25,269 nt of DNA from NCBI GenBank assembly GCA_046545955.1, contig JBKGYS010000018.1:1-25269 (forward strand). Direction: 5' to 3'. The DNA is from SLAN01 sp046545955. GTDB lineage: Bacteria > Spirochaetota > Spirochaetia > DSM-27196 > SKKC01. Shown here piece by piece: positions 1-7,378 of this stretch (position 1 is its first letter; the number at the start of each line of letters is the position of its first letter). Below the pieces are notes generated by a model. The model saw nothing but the letters and a program-made list of their open reading frames with translations. It made no database searches and had not been told where the DNA came from. Made by a program: the position numbers and the translations under genes.

Positions 1-8
1 GTCCCCGG

Positions 9-68
9 GTGGGCCAGGGTCGCGCAGTGTGGGGCAGGGTCGCGCCGTGTGGGGCAGGGTCGCCGGGT
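9..68. repeat. Three-copy 20-bp tandem repeat upstream of def
   Basis: Three units of exactly 20 bp start at 9, 29 and 49. The middle unit reads GTGGGGCAGGGTCGCGCCGT. The first unit differs by two bases and the third diverges in its last bases (CGCCGGGT). The array lies against the window edge. The preceding 8 bases do not match a unit, so this may be the whole array or its degenerate end. It ends just before the def promoter. Function unknown. Confidence 0.8.
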
Positions 69-75
69 CGCGGCG

Positions 76-105
76 TTGACCCCCCTTTTCAAGGCTTCGT
101 ATAAT
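76..105 (+). promoter_or_regulatory. Predicted sigma70-type promoter of def
   Basis: A -35 box TTGACC (76-81) is separated by 18 bp from a perfect -10 box TATAAT (100-105). Transcription should start near 110-112, only about 8-10 nt before the def ATG at 120. The GAGG at 111-114 would then lie at the very 5' end of the message. The promoter would drive def, fmt and the PASTA gene. Confidence 0.7.
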
Positions 106-119
106 ACGGTGAGGCGATT

Positions 120-617
120 ATGCTGAATCTTGTGTTACACCCCGATGAAACCTTGCGAGCGATTTCCGAACCTGTGAAGAATGTGGATGGAGAAATCGCC
201 GGTCTCGCAAAAAATATGATTGAGACTATGCAGCGCGAGCAGGGCATAGGGCTCGCCGGCGTGCAGGTCGGGCGACTCGTTCGGCTGTTCGTTACGTCTC
301 TCCCCGATGATAAGCCAAGGGTGTTCATTAATCCTGAGATAACCGACGCATCCGAGGAAATTTCGAAGTACGAGGAAGGGTGCTTGAGTTTTCCCGGCCT
401 GTATGCAGATGTCGAGCGCAGCGCGGGATGCACGGTCGAAGCGGTTGATGAGGAAGGAAAGCCGTTTCGCATGGACCTCGACGGCATGCTCGCGCGCGTT
501 GTCCTGCACGAACTCGACCATTTGAACGGAGTGCTTTTCGTCGACTACCTTCCCGAGCGCAAACGTGATCGGTTGCTCAGGCGGTATGAGCGGCTTCTTG
601 CCAAAGCCAAAGCCTGA
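120..617 (+). CDS. def: Peptide deformylase
   Basis: This metalloenzyme removes the N-terminal formyl group from nascent proteins in the cytoplasm. All three family motifs are present in a 165-residue protein of normal length: motif I GIGLAGVQVG at 42-51 (the usual second Ala of GxGLAA is Gly here), motif II EGCLS with metal-ligand Cys88, and motif III HELDH with His130, catalytic Glu131 and His134. The ATG at 120 is preceded by GAGG at 111-114. fmt follows 49 bp downstream, so the formylation and deformylation enzymes are paired, a very common arrangement. Call is secure from the motifs. Confidence 0.97.
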   Translation: MLNLVLHPDETLRAISEPVKNVDGEIAGLAKNMIETMQREQGIGLAGVQVGRLVRLFVTSLPDDKPRVFINPEITDASEEISKYEEGCLSFPGLYADVERSAGCTVEAVDEEGKPFRMDLDGMLARVVLHELDHLNGVLFVDYLPERKRDRLLRRYERLLAKAKA

Positions 618-620
618 CCG

Positions 621-656
621 CGTGTAGCGGCCCATTGCCGTGTAGCAGCCCATTGC
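621..656. repeat. 18-bp tandem duplication in the def-fmt gap
   Basis: CGTGTAGCGGCCCATTGC (621-638) is followed directly by CGTGTAGCAGCCCATTGC (639-656), with one mismatch. It fills most of the gap between def and fmt and ends just before the fmt Shine-Dalgarno AAGGA (657-661). It is probably a slippage duplication that lengthened the spacer. Confidence 0.8.
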
Positions 657-666
657 AAGGATCGTC

Positions 667-1641
667 ATGAATATACTGTTCGCCGGAAGTCCAGAATTCG
701 CCGTTCCCTCATTCGAACGCGTGGCACAAACGTTTCCCGTCGTAGGCGCTCTGACCGCGCCCGATGCCATGAAAGGCCGTAAGAAGGCGCTCTCTCCCAC
801 TCCCATTGCGTCGGCTGCCGAGGCGAGGGGAATCCGGGTGTTTAAACCGGATAGGCTCGGGCGGGCGGCTCGCGAGGAGATCAGCGCCGTGAACGCCGAT
901 TTGCTCGTGTGTGTCGCCTACGGACGGATTTTCGGTCCGAAGTTTCTCGGGTTGTTCGATCACGGGGGCATCAATCTCCATCCGAGCCTGCTGCCTCGTC
1001 ATCGCGGACCGGCGCCCATTCCGGCCACGATTCTCGCAGGCGACAAGTATGCCGGAATAACTATACAGAAACTAGCGCTCGAAATGGACGCCGGCGACGT
1101 GCTTATTCAGGAGCAACGGTTGCTTCTGGGCACGGAAACTACCGGTGACCTCGTAAACTGGGCCGCCGAGCGTGGCGCGGAGCTTCTCGTCGAGGCGCTT
1201 TCCAGGATTAAAGACGGCAGCGCCGAATCGGTGCCGCAGAATCACAACGAGGCAACGTACTGCGGGCTTATCGATAGCGAAGACGCGCGCATAGACTGGA
1301 ATGAGTCTGCCGAGGTAATCCAGCGGAAAGTCCGCGCCTATAATCCCTGGCCGAAAGCTTTCGCGTATCTCGAGGAGACTCGCATTGCTATCCTCGAAGC
1401 GGTCGTCCATAGCGGCGCCGACGTGAAAGAGGCGGCTCCGGCAGGGTCAATCGTCGGCGTAGACAGTAGCGATGGAATTTTGGTACAAACTGGGGTCGGT
1501 GTACTCGGAGTGCGTACCCTGAAGCCGCAGACCAGGCGGACAATGTCCTGGCGTGATTTTGTAAACGGGGCCGGAGTGCTTCAGGGCAGACAGTTTCGTT
1601 CCGTTCCACCCGGCACACGACAATCAGCGAAGGCGAGATAA
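667..1641 (+). CDS. fmt: Methionyl-tRNA formyltransferase
   Basis: The enzyme transfers a formyl group from 10-formyl-tetrahydrofolate to initiator Met-tRNA. The N-terminal formyltransferase domain begins with FAGSPEFAVPSF (5-16) and holds the signature NLHPSLLPRHRGPAPI. Asn103, His105 and Asp141 sit with the same mutual spacing as the catalytic Asn, His and Asp of E. coli Fmt. The C-terminal OB-fold region includes IDWNESAEVIQRKVRAYNPWPKA, typical of Fmt. The length of 324 aa is normal. The start ATG has AAGGA five bases upstream. The gene lies between def and a PASTA protein, with only 6 bp to the latter, so co-transcription is likely. Confidence 0.96.
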   Translation: MNILFAGSPEFAVPSFERVAQTFPVVGALTAPDAMKGRKKALSPTPIASAAEARGIRVFKPDRLGRAAREEISAVNADLLVCVAYGRIFGPKFLGLFDHGGINLHPSLLPRHRGPAPIPATILAGDKYAGITIQKLALEMDAGDVLIQEQRLLLGTETTGDLVNWAAERGAELLVEALSRIKDGSAESVPQNHNEATYCGLIDSEDARIDWNESAEVIQRKVRAYNPWPKAFAYLEETRIAILEAVVHSGADVKEAAPAGSIVGVDSSDGILVQTGVGVLGVRTLKPQTRRTMSWRDFVNGAGVLQGRQFRSVPPGTRQSAKAR

Positions 1642-1647
1642 CAATTC

Positions 1648-2682
1648 ATGGGCAAATTACTGAACCGTATCCGTGATTTCCTTCCTGGAGATCACGAATC
1701 GCCGGAAAACAAATATTTCAAAGCGATGGTCTTTTCGGTCATCGCTATTATAATTTTTACCGTCACCTCCGGTGTGGTGACTTTCCTGTTTTCCCTCGAA
1801 GGGGAGGCTCAGACAACGGTTCCCGATATCAACGGACAAGAGCTTCCCGAGGCGCTTCTTGCACTGCAGGAGCGTGACCTCGCGCCCCGCGTTCAGCTGC
1901 GAACCACCGATGATCCGTCGCTGCGTGGCTACGTTATCGACCAGGATCCGAGTGCCGGTTCGCTTGTTCGAAGCGGGCGTGCGATTGACGTAAGCGTGAG
2001 CCGCGGCGCAGTGATCGAAGAGCTTCGCGATTACGTCGGCATGGACCTCGAAGAGGTGCGGTTCGACCTGCGGGCGATTACCGGCGCCGGTGTTCCTTTC
2101 ATTGAAATCGGTACCGTTCAACGCGTGTTCGACGAGGAAGAGCCGGGCACTGTGCTCGAGCAGTCTCCGGAAGCCGGTGATGAGATAACCGGCCCGATCG
2201 AGCTTGACCTTGTTGTCAGCAGGGGGCCGGAGGTCGAAGAGATCACACTCTCCGACTATGAGGGGCAGAACTACGAAGAGGTTATCTCGGATCTTTCGGA
2301 GCTCGAGCTTCCGTTTGTCTTCGAGGCGGTTCCGCCTGGGCCAGAAGACGAAGACGGGGCGGTGGTCGTGCAGGAACCGGAGGCGGGAAGCACGGTCGAA
2401 CCCGGCTCCCTTGTTACGCTCACGATCGCGGAGCCGGAAGATCTCGACGACGAGGAAATATTCGGCATTCTGCAGCGAAATCTTCCGGAGTATCCGGTAC
2501 CCATTGAGTTGGAGCTTGAAGCTGTGAACCCGGAAGGAGACACCGAAACTCTGGTCTCCATGAATCATCCCGGCGGCCAGGTGGCGATACCGTATGTCGT
2601 CCGCGACGGCAGTACGTTGGTGTTGTCACGGGCGGATGAAACAATTCTCAGGCAGCTTGTAGAGGCCGACGATCAGGAGTAG
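1648..2682 (+). CDS. Membrane-anchored protein with PASTA repeats
   Basis: The 344-aa protein has a short cytoplasmic N terminus (1-25), one transmembrane helix (about 26-49) and a large extracytoplasmic part. That part holds about three PASTA units (roughly 57-118, 120-191 and 193-260), each with the typical VP/L..G...EEA, GxVxxQxPxAG and hydrophobic strand ending in SRG or A, followed by an 80-residue tail. PASTA units bind peptidoglycan fragments or beta-lactams in Ser/Thr kinases and PBPs, but no kinase or transpeptidase domain is present here. The exported part is very acidic. It starts 6 bp after fmt. A wall-sensing or scaffolding role in the periplasm is an inference. Confidence 0.88.
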   Translation: MGKLLNRIRDFLPGDHESPENKYFKAMVFSVIAIIIFTVTSGVVTFLFSLEGEAQTTVPDINGQELPEALLALQERDLAPRVQLRTTDDPSLRGYVIDQDPSAGSLVRSGRAIDVSVSRGAVIEELRDYVGMDLEEVRFDLRAITGAGVPFIEIGTVQRVFDEEEPGTVLEQSPEAGDEITGPIELDLVVSRGPEVEEITLSDYEGQNYEEVISDLSELELPFVFEAVPPGPEDEDGAVVVQEPEAGSTVEPGSLVTLTIAEPEDLDDEEIFGILQRNLPEYPVPIELELEAVNPEGDTETLVSMNHPGGQVAIPYVVRDGSTLVLSRADETILRQLVEADDQE

Positions 2683-2767
2683 TTCGCGTGCTATACTGTC
2701 GTGCATATCCACCGAAGAAAGACCGGCTCGCTCGCTCGGCCGTGGGTGTCTCGATTTCAACGGTTTC

Positions 2768-2796
2768 TTGACAGCGCCGACCGCGCCGGCTACGGT
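2768..2796 (+). promoter_or_regulatory. Predicted promoter of the tRNA-Gly gene
   Basis: A consensus -35 TTGACA (2768-2773), a 17-bp spacer and a weaker -10 TACGGT (2791-2796) place the start near 2803, about 18 nt before the mature tRNA 5' end. The spacer is GC-rich. No coding sequence lies between here and the tRNA. Confidence 0.6.
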
Positions 2797-2820
2797 AGAG
2801 AAGGAAAGAAAAAACATAAG

Positions 2821-2892
2821 GCGAGCGTCGTATAATGGTTATTACCCAGGCTTCCCAAGCCTGTGATGAGGGTTCGATTCCCTTCGCTCGCT
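2821..2892 (+). tRNA. tRNA-Gly (anticodon CCC)
   Basis: A complete cloverleaf can be drawn by hand. Acceptor GCGAGCG (2821-2827) pairs perfectly with CGCTCGC (2885-2891). The anticodon stem CAGGC/GCCTG (2847-2851 with 2859-2863) encloses loop TTCCCAA with anticodon CCC at 2854-2856. The T stem GAGGG/CCCTT (2868-2872 with 2880-2884) encloses TTCGATT. The D-arm sequence TCGTATAATGGTTATTAC matches bacterial tRNA-Gly. The discriminator is U, as in E. coli tRNA-Gly. CCA is not encoded (CGC follows), so it must be added by nucleotidyltransferase. It decodes GGG. Confidence 0.95.
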
Positions 2893-2903
2893 CGCTCGCA
2901 GAC

Positions 2904-2935
2904 GGGCCCGCCGTAAGGCGGGCCCTTTTGTTTTT
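2904..2935 (+). terminator. Intrinsic terminator of the tRNA-Gly unit
   Basis: A perfect 9-bp GC stem GGGCCCGCC (2904-2912) and GGCGGGCCC (2917-2925) encloses a GTAA tetraloop and is followed by TTTTGTTTTT (2926-2935). It lies 11 nt after the tRNA and closes its transcription unit. Confidence 0.93.
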
Positions 2936-2969
2936 ATAGCGAACCCGATCGACGCGTCTGAGCCGCCTG

Positions 2970-3065
2970 CCGGGAACGAAGCCCGGCGCGAGCGGAGCCC
3001 TCCGGTAGCGAAGCCCGGCGCGAGCGAAGGCGGCCGGTAGCGAAGCCCGGCGCGAGCTGATTATT
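2970..3065. repeat. Three 32-bp GC-rich tandem repeats
   Basis: Three units with an exact 32-bp period start at 2970, 3002 and 3034. Each holds the invariant 17-mer CGAAGCCCGGCGCGAGC (at 2977, 3009 and 3041). Units 2 and 3 start with CCGGTAG and unit 1 with CCGGGAA. Within each unit CCGG recurs before and after the GAAG stretch and could form a small hairpin. The last 8 bases of each unit are variable. The array fills most of the gap between the tRNA terminator and the next promoter. No coding potential is apparent. Confidence 0.85.
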
Positions 3066-3078
3066 CGGGCCCGCTGTT

Positions 3079-3106
3079 TTGACAGCGAACCGGCGCACGG
3101 TATAGT
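3079..3106 (+). promoter_or_regulatory. Predicted promoter of the S9 peptidase gene
   Basis: A perfect -35 TTGACA (3079-3084) and -10 TATAGT (3101-3106, five of six consensus bases) are separated by 16 bp. The start would fall near 3113, giving a leader of about 27 nt that carries GGAG at 3127-3130. Confidence 0.75.
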
Positions 3107-3139
3107 AATACGTAATTCCCCAGTTTGGAGTGCCGTACT

Positions 3140-5251
3140 TTGAAACTCAATTCGACTTCGTCCGTGTCCCTGAACGACATTTTGTCCTACCGTTTTCTCT
3201 CCGATCCGGTCTTCGCGCCGAGGCCCGGCGCCGACGGTCCGGGCGATCGTGCGGCGGCAAACAGCGGTGCGGAAGGCGAACGGGAACAAGGCGCGAACAG
3301 CCTGCCTCCGCTTGCTTTCCGCGTACGTCGTGCCGACTACGATAAAAACCGGTATCGAAGCGATCTCTGGATTGCCGTCGAGACGCCGCCCCGCGAAGTT
3401 TCGGATACGGGCTTTAGAATATACCGCCTCACCTCGTGTGGAACGGTCGGCGTGTTTGCCTGGGAAGATGACCAACACCTGCTCTTTTCCTCGGACCGCG
3501 ACCCGGATGACGCGAAAAAGCGGGAAGAAGGAGAGAAGTTTACCCGGTTCTACCGTATTAACGTTCACGGCGGCGAGGCGGCGGCTGTTTTTCGTACCGA
3601 CATGGTCGTAAGCGATGTTCGAGTGCTTCCCGACGGCAGGCTGCTCTGCAAAGCAGCGTATCAGCGGGTAAGTCAGGAAGAGCGCGATAGGCGCAAAGAT
3701 GCAGGGGTTACGGTGGTTTCGGAGATACCGATGTGGTCGAACGGGTCGGGGTTCACCGGCGACATGCGACCCGCGCTGTTTCTCGGGAGTGTTGACGGCA
3801 GCTTTGAACGAATTACCGGCGAAAGCTTCGCAGTTGACGCGTTCGAGGTGAGCGACGACGGTGAAACGGTACTTTTCACCGGTCGCGACTACGAGGGTAA
3901 GCGTCCGGTTCATAACCAGCTTTTCGCTTATGCCCGCTCCTCGGGTACAACGACGCTGCTCGGTGACAGCGTGCCGGGAACCTACGGGCAACCGGTGTTT
4001 ACGGGATTACGGGAGGCGGTCGTTGCGGTCAACGCAATGCGGGAATACGGACTCAACGAAAACCCGGATTTTTACCGGGTCGATCTCGACGAACATTCAA
4101 TGAGCGCGCTTACATCCGACCTCGACAGGTCGCTCGGGAGCTCGGTGGGAAGCGACTGCCGCCACGGCGGCGGAGCTTCGTTGCGTTACTTCGACGGCGG
4201 GCTCTTTTTTATTGCAACCGAGGACGAGTGGGCGGGGCTTTACAGGCTCGATCTCGAAACCGGCGAGATGGCAAAAATGTTTATTCCCGCGGGGAGTGTG
4301 GATTCGATAGACATCTGCGATGGGACGGTCGTCGCGGTCGGTCTGACGCGCGATTCGCTTCAGGAACTGTACACCGTTTCGCGAAGCGAAACGGCATCGA
4401 CCTATACCTCTTCGAACTTTAAACGAGTAAGCTCCTTCAACGCCGAGAACCTCGAGGGGAAGGCGCTTGCAAGGCCGGAGCCGGTTTCGGTTACGCGCGA
4501 AGATGGAACCGAGATTCGCGGATTCGTGCTCGCTCCGCCGCAGCCGCAATCCGATAAGAAACTTCCGGGAGTGCTTACCATTCACGGTGGACCGAAAACG
4601 GTGTACGGAGAGGTCTTTCACCATGAAATGCAGCTTCTCGCTGCCGAGGGCTACTACGTGTTCTTCTGCAATCCGCGAGGCTCGGACGGCCGTGGGAACG
4701 CCTTCGCCGATATTCGCGGGCGCTATGGAACGGTCGACTACGAGGATATTATGGCCTTTACCGACCGCGTACTCGACTTGTACGGCGACCGCATCGACGC
4801 CTCCCGACTCGCGGTCACCGGAGGCTCCTACGGCGGGTTTATGACCAACTGGATTATCGGAAGCAACGACCGCTTCGCCTGCGCGATAAGCCAGCGCAGT
4901 ATTTCGAGCTGGCTTTCGATGTGGGGCACAAGCGATATCGGTTTCTATTTTGCGGAGGATCAGGTCGATGGGGATCCCTGGGCGCGCCACGATGCACTGT
5001 GGCGGCAGTCGCCGCTTCGCCTCGCCCCGAACGTGAAAACCCCGCTACTATTGATTCACTCGCGCGAGGATTATCGCTGCTGGGAAGTAGAGGCGTTTCA
5101 GTACCTGACGGCGATTCGCTACCATGGGGGTACCGCGCAGCTCGCGCTTTTCGATGGGGAGAGTCATGAGCTTTCGCGCTCCGGGAATCCGAAGCCTCGC
5201 ATCCGCCGACTCGAGGAGATAATGCGGTGGTTGAGCACGTATCTGGCGTAA
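3140..5251 (+). CDS. S9-family serine peptidase (prolyl oligopeptidase type)
   Basis: The protein hydrolyses short peptides, probably in the cytoplasm because no signal peptide is seen. The N-terminal two thirds show beta-propeller-like blade sequences (for example FSSDRDPDDAKKR, VLPDGRLLC, FEVSDDGETVLFTGRD). The C-terminal alpha/beta hydrolase domain carries the nucleophile motif GGSYGGF with Ser563, then Asp644 in HSREDYRC and His676 in GESHELSR. Length is 703 aa, usual for S9C acylaminoacyl-peptidase-like members. The start chosen is TTG 3140, which has GGAG nine bases upstream; an in-frame TTG at 3125 overlaps that Shine-Dalgarno and is less likely. The exact substrate cannot be told. Confidence 0.92.
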   Translation: MKLNSTSSVSLNDILSYRFLSDPVFAPRPGADGPGDRAAANSGAEGEREQGANSLPPLAFRVRRADYDKNRYRSDLWIAVETPPREVSDTGFRIYRLTSCGTVGVFAWEDDQHLLFSSDRDPDDAKKREEGEKFTRFYRINVHGGEAAAVFRTDMVVSDVRVLPDGRLLCKAAYQRVSQEERDRRKDAGVTVVSEIPMWSNGSGFTGDMRPALFLGSVDGSFERITGESFAVDAFEVSDDGETVLFTGRDYEGKRPVHNQLFAYARSSGTTTLLGDSVPGTYGQPVFTGLREAVVAVNAMREYGLNENPDFYRVDLDEHSMSALTSDLDRSLGSSVGSDCRHGGGASLRYFDGGLFFIATEDEWAGLYRLDLETGEMAKMFIPAGSVDSIDICDGTVVAVGLTRDSLQELYTVSRSETASTYTSSNFKRVSSFNAENLEGKALARPEPVSVTREDGTEIRGFVLAPPQPQSDKKLPGVLTIHGGPKTVYGEVFHHEMQLLAAEGYYVFFCNPRGSDGRGNAFADIRGRYGTVDYEDIMAFTDRVLDLYGDRIDASRLAVTGGSYGGFMTNWIIGSNDRFACAISQRSISSWLSMWGTSDIGFYFAEDQVDGDPWARHDALWRQSPLRLAPNVKTPLLLIHSREDYRCWEVEAFQYLTAIRYHGGTAQLALFDGESHELSRSGNPKPRIRRLEEIMRWLSTYLA

Positions 5252-5254
5252 CCA

Positions 5255-5572
5255 ATGCAGGGTCTTGAAGCTCAATTGACCCGGATTCTGCGCGAAAGTG
5301 ACCCGCGCGTTTCCAACCGTCTTCTTTCGCTTCCCGACCGTACCGTCGCGCTCGCCGCGTGGAGCGCCGGCAGCGGGATTGCAGAGGAACTCATTCGCGC
5401 CGTTCCCGGCGCGAAACAGGCTCGCGTCCGGGAAGAGCTTGCACTGCTCGAGCGGCGACGTTTTCGCTCCCGGGATGCGCGGGTTGCACTCGCGACCGTG
5501 GTGTCGGCATTGTCTGATGGCCGGCGGCGTGGATCGGCTGGCTATCTGCGACCGACGCGAGGCAGGAGATAG
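5255..5572 (+). CDS. Small helical protein, possibly FliG-like
   Basis: An ATG four bases after the S9 peptidase stop opens a 105-aa frame, so the two genes are probably co-translated. The sequence looks all-helical and rich in Leu, Ala and Arg. Its pattern (LPDRTVALAAWSAG, then EELIRAVP, then RVREELALLE, then DARVALATVVSALSDG) resembles the FliG middle or C-terminal repeat, where a conserved 'alAl..a' helix is followed by paired helices. This likeness was judged by eye and is weak. The last 15 residues are basic. It converges with the acyltransferase gene 13 bp downstream. No other family was recognised. Confidence 0.5.
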   Translation: MQGLEAQLTRILRESDPRVSNRLLSLPDRTVALAAWSAGSGIAEELIRAVPGAKQARVREELALLERRRFRSRDARVALATVVSALSDGRRRGSAGYLRPTRGRR

Positions 5573-5585
5573 CCGGCGCGGTGTA

Positions 5586-6260
5586 CTACACGTACGAGAT
5601 ATATTCGGTCGTCATTCTGTCGAGGTCGGCGTAAGCGCCCCGGTAGGCAGGGGGCAGAAGAACAGCGAGCTGGTACATCATCTCGTCGACCATCTGTGCC
5701 CGCTCGCTTCGGCCGATCGTTCCTCCGCCTGGTTTGCGCAGATAGAATGGCCGTCCAACCCGAACCGTCGCGGGTGGACGGCGGAATCGTTTGAGGTAGC
5801 CTCCCATATTGTGGAGCCCCCATTGCGCGATCGGAACGACCGGCACGTCGGCGCGGGTGGCGACAAGGGTTGCGCCCGGGCGGCCGCGCTGAAGTTCGCC
5901 GGTTTTACTTCGCGTTCCTTCTGCCGCGATGCCGACGAAGTAGCCCTGATCGAGCGCGCGAAAGGTGCGTCGCATTGCCTCCGCGTCGACCGAGCCGCGG
6001 TGCAGGGGGATGATATCCCACGTGTTCATGAAAAAACGGGTGACCGGATTCTGCCAGAGCTCGATTTTTCCAAGTGCCGTTGCCTTTCGCGGGCGGAGAA
6101 ACACGTAAAAGAGCGGGCCTTCGAGATTCGTGACATGGTTGGAAAGAAGAATTCCGGGACCCTGTTTGGGGACATGCTGCAATTGATGCGCGTCGAGGCG
6201 AAATAAGAGGCGAAATAGCGTCTTAATGGTAGCGTTAACTATGCGTTCCCGAACTTTCAC
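5586..6260 (-). CDS. 1-acyl-glycerol-3-phosphate acyltransferase family protein (PlsC type)
   Basis: Members acylate lysophosphatidic acid or related lipids at the inner membrane. The 224-aa protein shows the LPLAT blocks in order: SNHVTNLEG (40-48), which is HX4E rather than the standard HX4D (His42, Glu47); IIPLHRGSVD (83-92); AEGTRS (113-118); and VPVVPIAQWG. A hydrophobic, basic N terminus (ATIKTLFRLLFRL) suggests membrane association. The start is GTG at 6260, with a purine-rich GGTAGGGTG just upstream. It lies alone on the minus strand, convergent with the S9 unit. The Glu in place of Asp leaves the substrate and even activity slightly uncertain. Confidence 0.88.
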   Translation of the reverse strand: MKVRERIVNATIKTLFRLLFRLDAHQLQHVPKQGPGILLSNHVTNLEGPLFYVFLRPRKATALGKIELWQNPVTRFFMNTWDIIPLHRGSVDAEAMRRTFRALDQGYFVGIAAEGTRSKTGELQRGRPGATLVATRADVPVVPIAQWGLHNMGGYLKRFRRPPATVRVGRPFYLRKPGGGTIGRSERAQMVDEMMYQLAVLLPPAYRGAYADLDRMTTEYISYV

Positions 6261-6366
6261 ACCGACACCCTACCACATATTCTGCACTTAAGCAGCGCTC
6301 GAGTTACGACTTCGAGCCGGGCACTTCCGCCTCAAGGCGCTTATCCGTGCCTGAGCCGATCTTCTG

Positions 6367-6395
6367 TTGACTCACGCGGCGTGGGCCAATAACTT
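6367..6395 (+). promoter_or_regulatory. Weak candidate promoter before the DUF547 gene
   Basis: TTGACT (6367-6372) is separated by 17 bp from TAACTT (6390-6395). The -35 is good but the -10 matches only half of the consensus. The leader to the chosen ATG at 6493 would be about 90 nt. Confidence 0.3.
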
Positions 6396-6492
6396 TCGCG
6401 ATGTGTATGTAGATACAAAGAGTATTCGTTTTGCAGCGCGAAGCCTTCCCGACGCCGGGGCGGGGCTCAGGTCCTGGAGGCATTCGTCGGGA

Positions 6493-7356
6493 ATGCGTTG
6501 CTTCCGCCGACCGCGCGCACAGACGCTCCGAAGGCTTTCGGTAATCCTGGTTCTTATCTTCTCGGCGGCGGCCGTTGGCGCAGCACCGCAAGCGGAACTC
6601 TGGCCGCGCTGGGAAAAACACAATCCGGCCGGCAGCGAAACGGTGGATCACTCCGAGTGGGCCGAGTTTCTCGAACGATACCTGGAAACCGATACTGATT
6701 CCGGGGTTACCCTGGTTCGCTATGGGGATGTTACCGAAGCACACCGGGCGGACCTGCGGGGGTATATCGCCATGCTCGAAGACGTGCCGGTGTCCGACCT
6801 CAATCGTGACGAGCAAATGGCCTACTGGCTCAATCTTTACAACGCGCTCACCGTCGAGCTTATTCTCGAGCACTATCCGGTCGACAGCATCCGTGACATC
6901 AACATATCGGGGTCGGCTTTTAACCGCCACCCCTGGGACGCGGAGTTGGTCGAAGTGGAAGGCGAAGATGTAACCTTGAACGATATCGAGCACAGAATTA
7001 TTCGCCCGATATGGAAGGACCCGAGGATTCACTACGCGGTTAACTGTGCGAGTATCGGCTGTCCGAATCTGCAGCCGACACCGTTTTCCGCCGAAAACTA
7101 CGACAGCGCTTTCGACAAGGCGGCGCGGGAATATCTTACCCACCCTCGGGGGGTGCGCTTCGAGGAGAACACGCTGTATCTCTCGTCGATATTCGATTGG
7201 TATTCAGAAGACTGGGATAATAGCATCCAGGTTATCGTCGACCATATTCTGGAATACGTCGAAGGTCCCACAAAGCAGCGACTCGAGGAGTTCGCCGAAG
7301 ATGGGTACGACGGACGCGTCAGATACGAGTACGACTGGACTCTGAACGAACCATAG
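6493..7356 (+). CDS. Exported DUF547-domain protein
   Basis: The 287-aa protein starts with a basic stretch and hydrophobic core (RRLSVILVLIFSAAAVGAAPQA), a classic signal peptide with a likely cut after VGA. The mature part carries DUF547 features: YWLNLYNALTVELIL, then YPVDSIRDI, DVTLNDIEHRIIR, YAVNCASIGCPNL and LSSIFDWYSEDW. The paired Cys in NCASIGCP are conserved in this family. The biochemical function of DUF547 is unknown. The start ATG 6493 is preceded by GGAGG at 6476-6480 and directly begins a signal peptide; the frame stays open upstream to 6367, but that extension would bury the signal peptide and looks non-coding. Confidence 0.88.
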   Translation: MRCFRRPRAQTLRRLSVILVLIFSAAAVGAAPQAELWPRWEKHNPAGSETVDHSEWAEFLERYLETDTDSGVTLVRYGDVTEAHRADLRGYIAMLEDVPVSDLNRDEQMAYWLNLYNALTVELILEHYPVDSIRDINISGSAFNRHPWDAELVEVEGEDVTLNDIEHRIIRPIWKDPRIHYAVNCASIGCPNLQPTPFSAENYDSAFDKAAREYLTHPRGVRFEENTLYLSSIFDWYSEDWDNSIQVIVDHILEYVEGPTKQRLEEFAEDGYDGRVRYEYDWTLNEP

Positions 7357-7378
7357 ACAACGCGACGGAGGAACCGAT

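Noticed and set aside
1657..2568. 303-codon minus-strand frame within the PASTA gene
   Set aside because: It is antisense to clear PASTA repeats and has no recognisable domain.
2970..3065. CRISPR array
   Set aside because: The conserved 17-mer with 15-bp intervals is too short, the intervals are themselves partly conserved, and no cas gene is near.
2648..3991. Long minus-strand open frame of 447 codons
   Set aside because: It runs antisense through the tRNA, terminator, repeats and S9 peptidase gene, and its protein is Arg-rich low-complexity sequence with no family motif. It is a shadow of GC-rich coding DNA.
4097..4990. 297-codon minus-strand frame within the S9 peptidase gene
   Set aside because: It is fully antisense to a well-supported gene and lacks domains, a start context or a Shine-Dalgarno.
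6367..6492. Upstream extension of the DUF547 frame
   Set aside because: It would place about 40 non-conserved residues before a clear signal peptide, and GGAGG lies just before ATG 6493.
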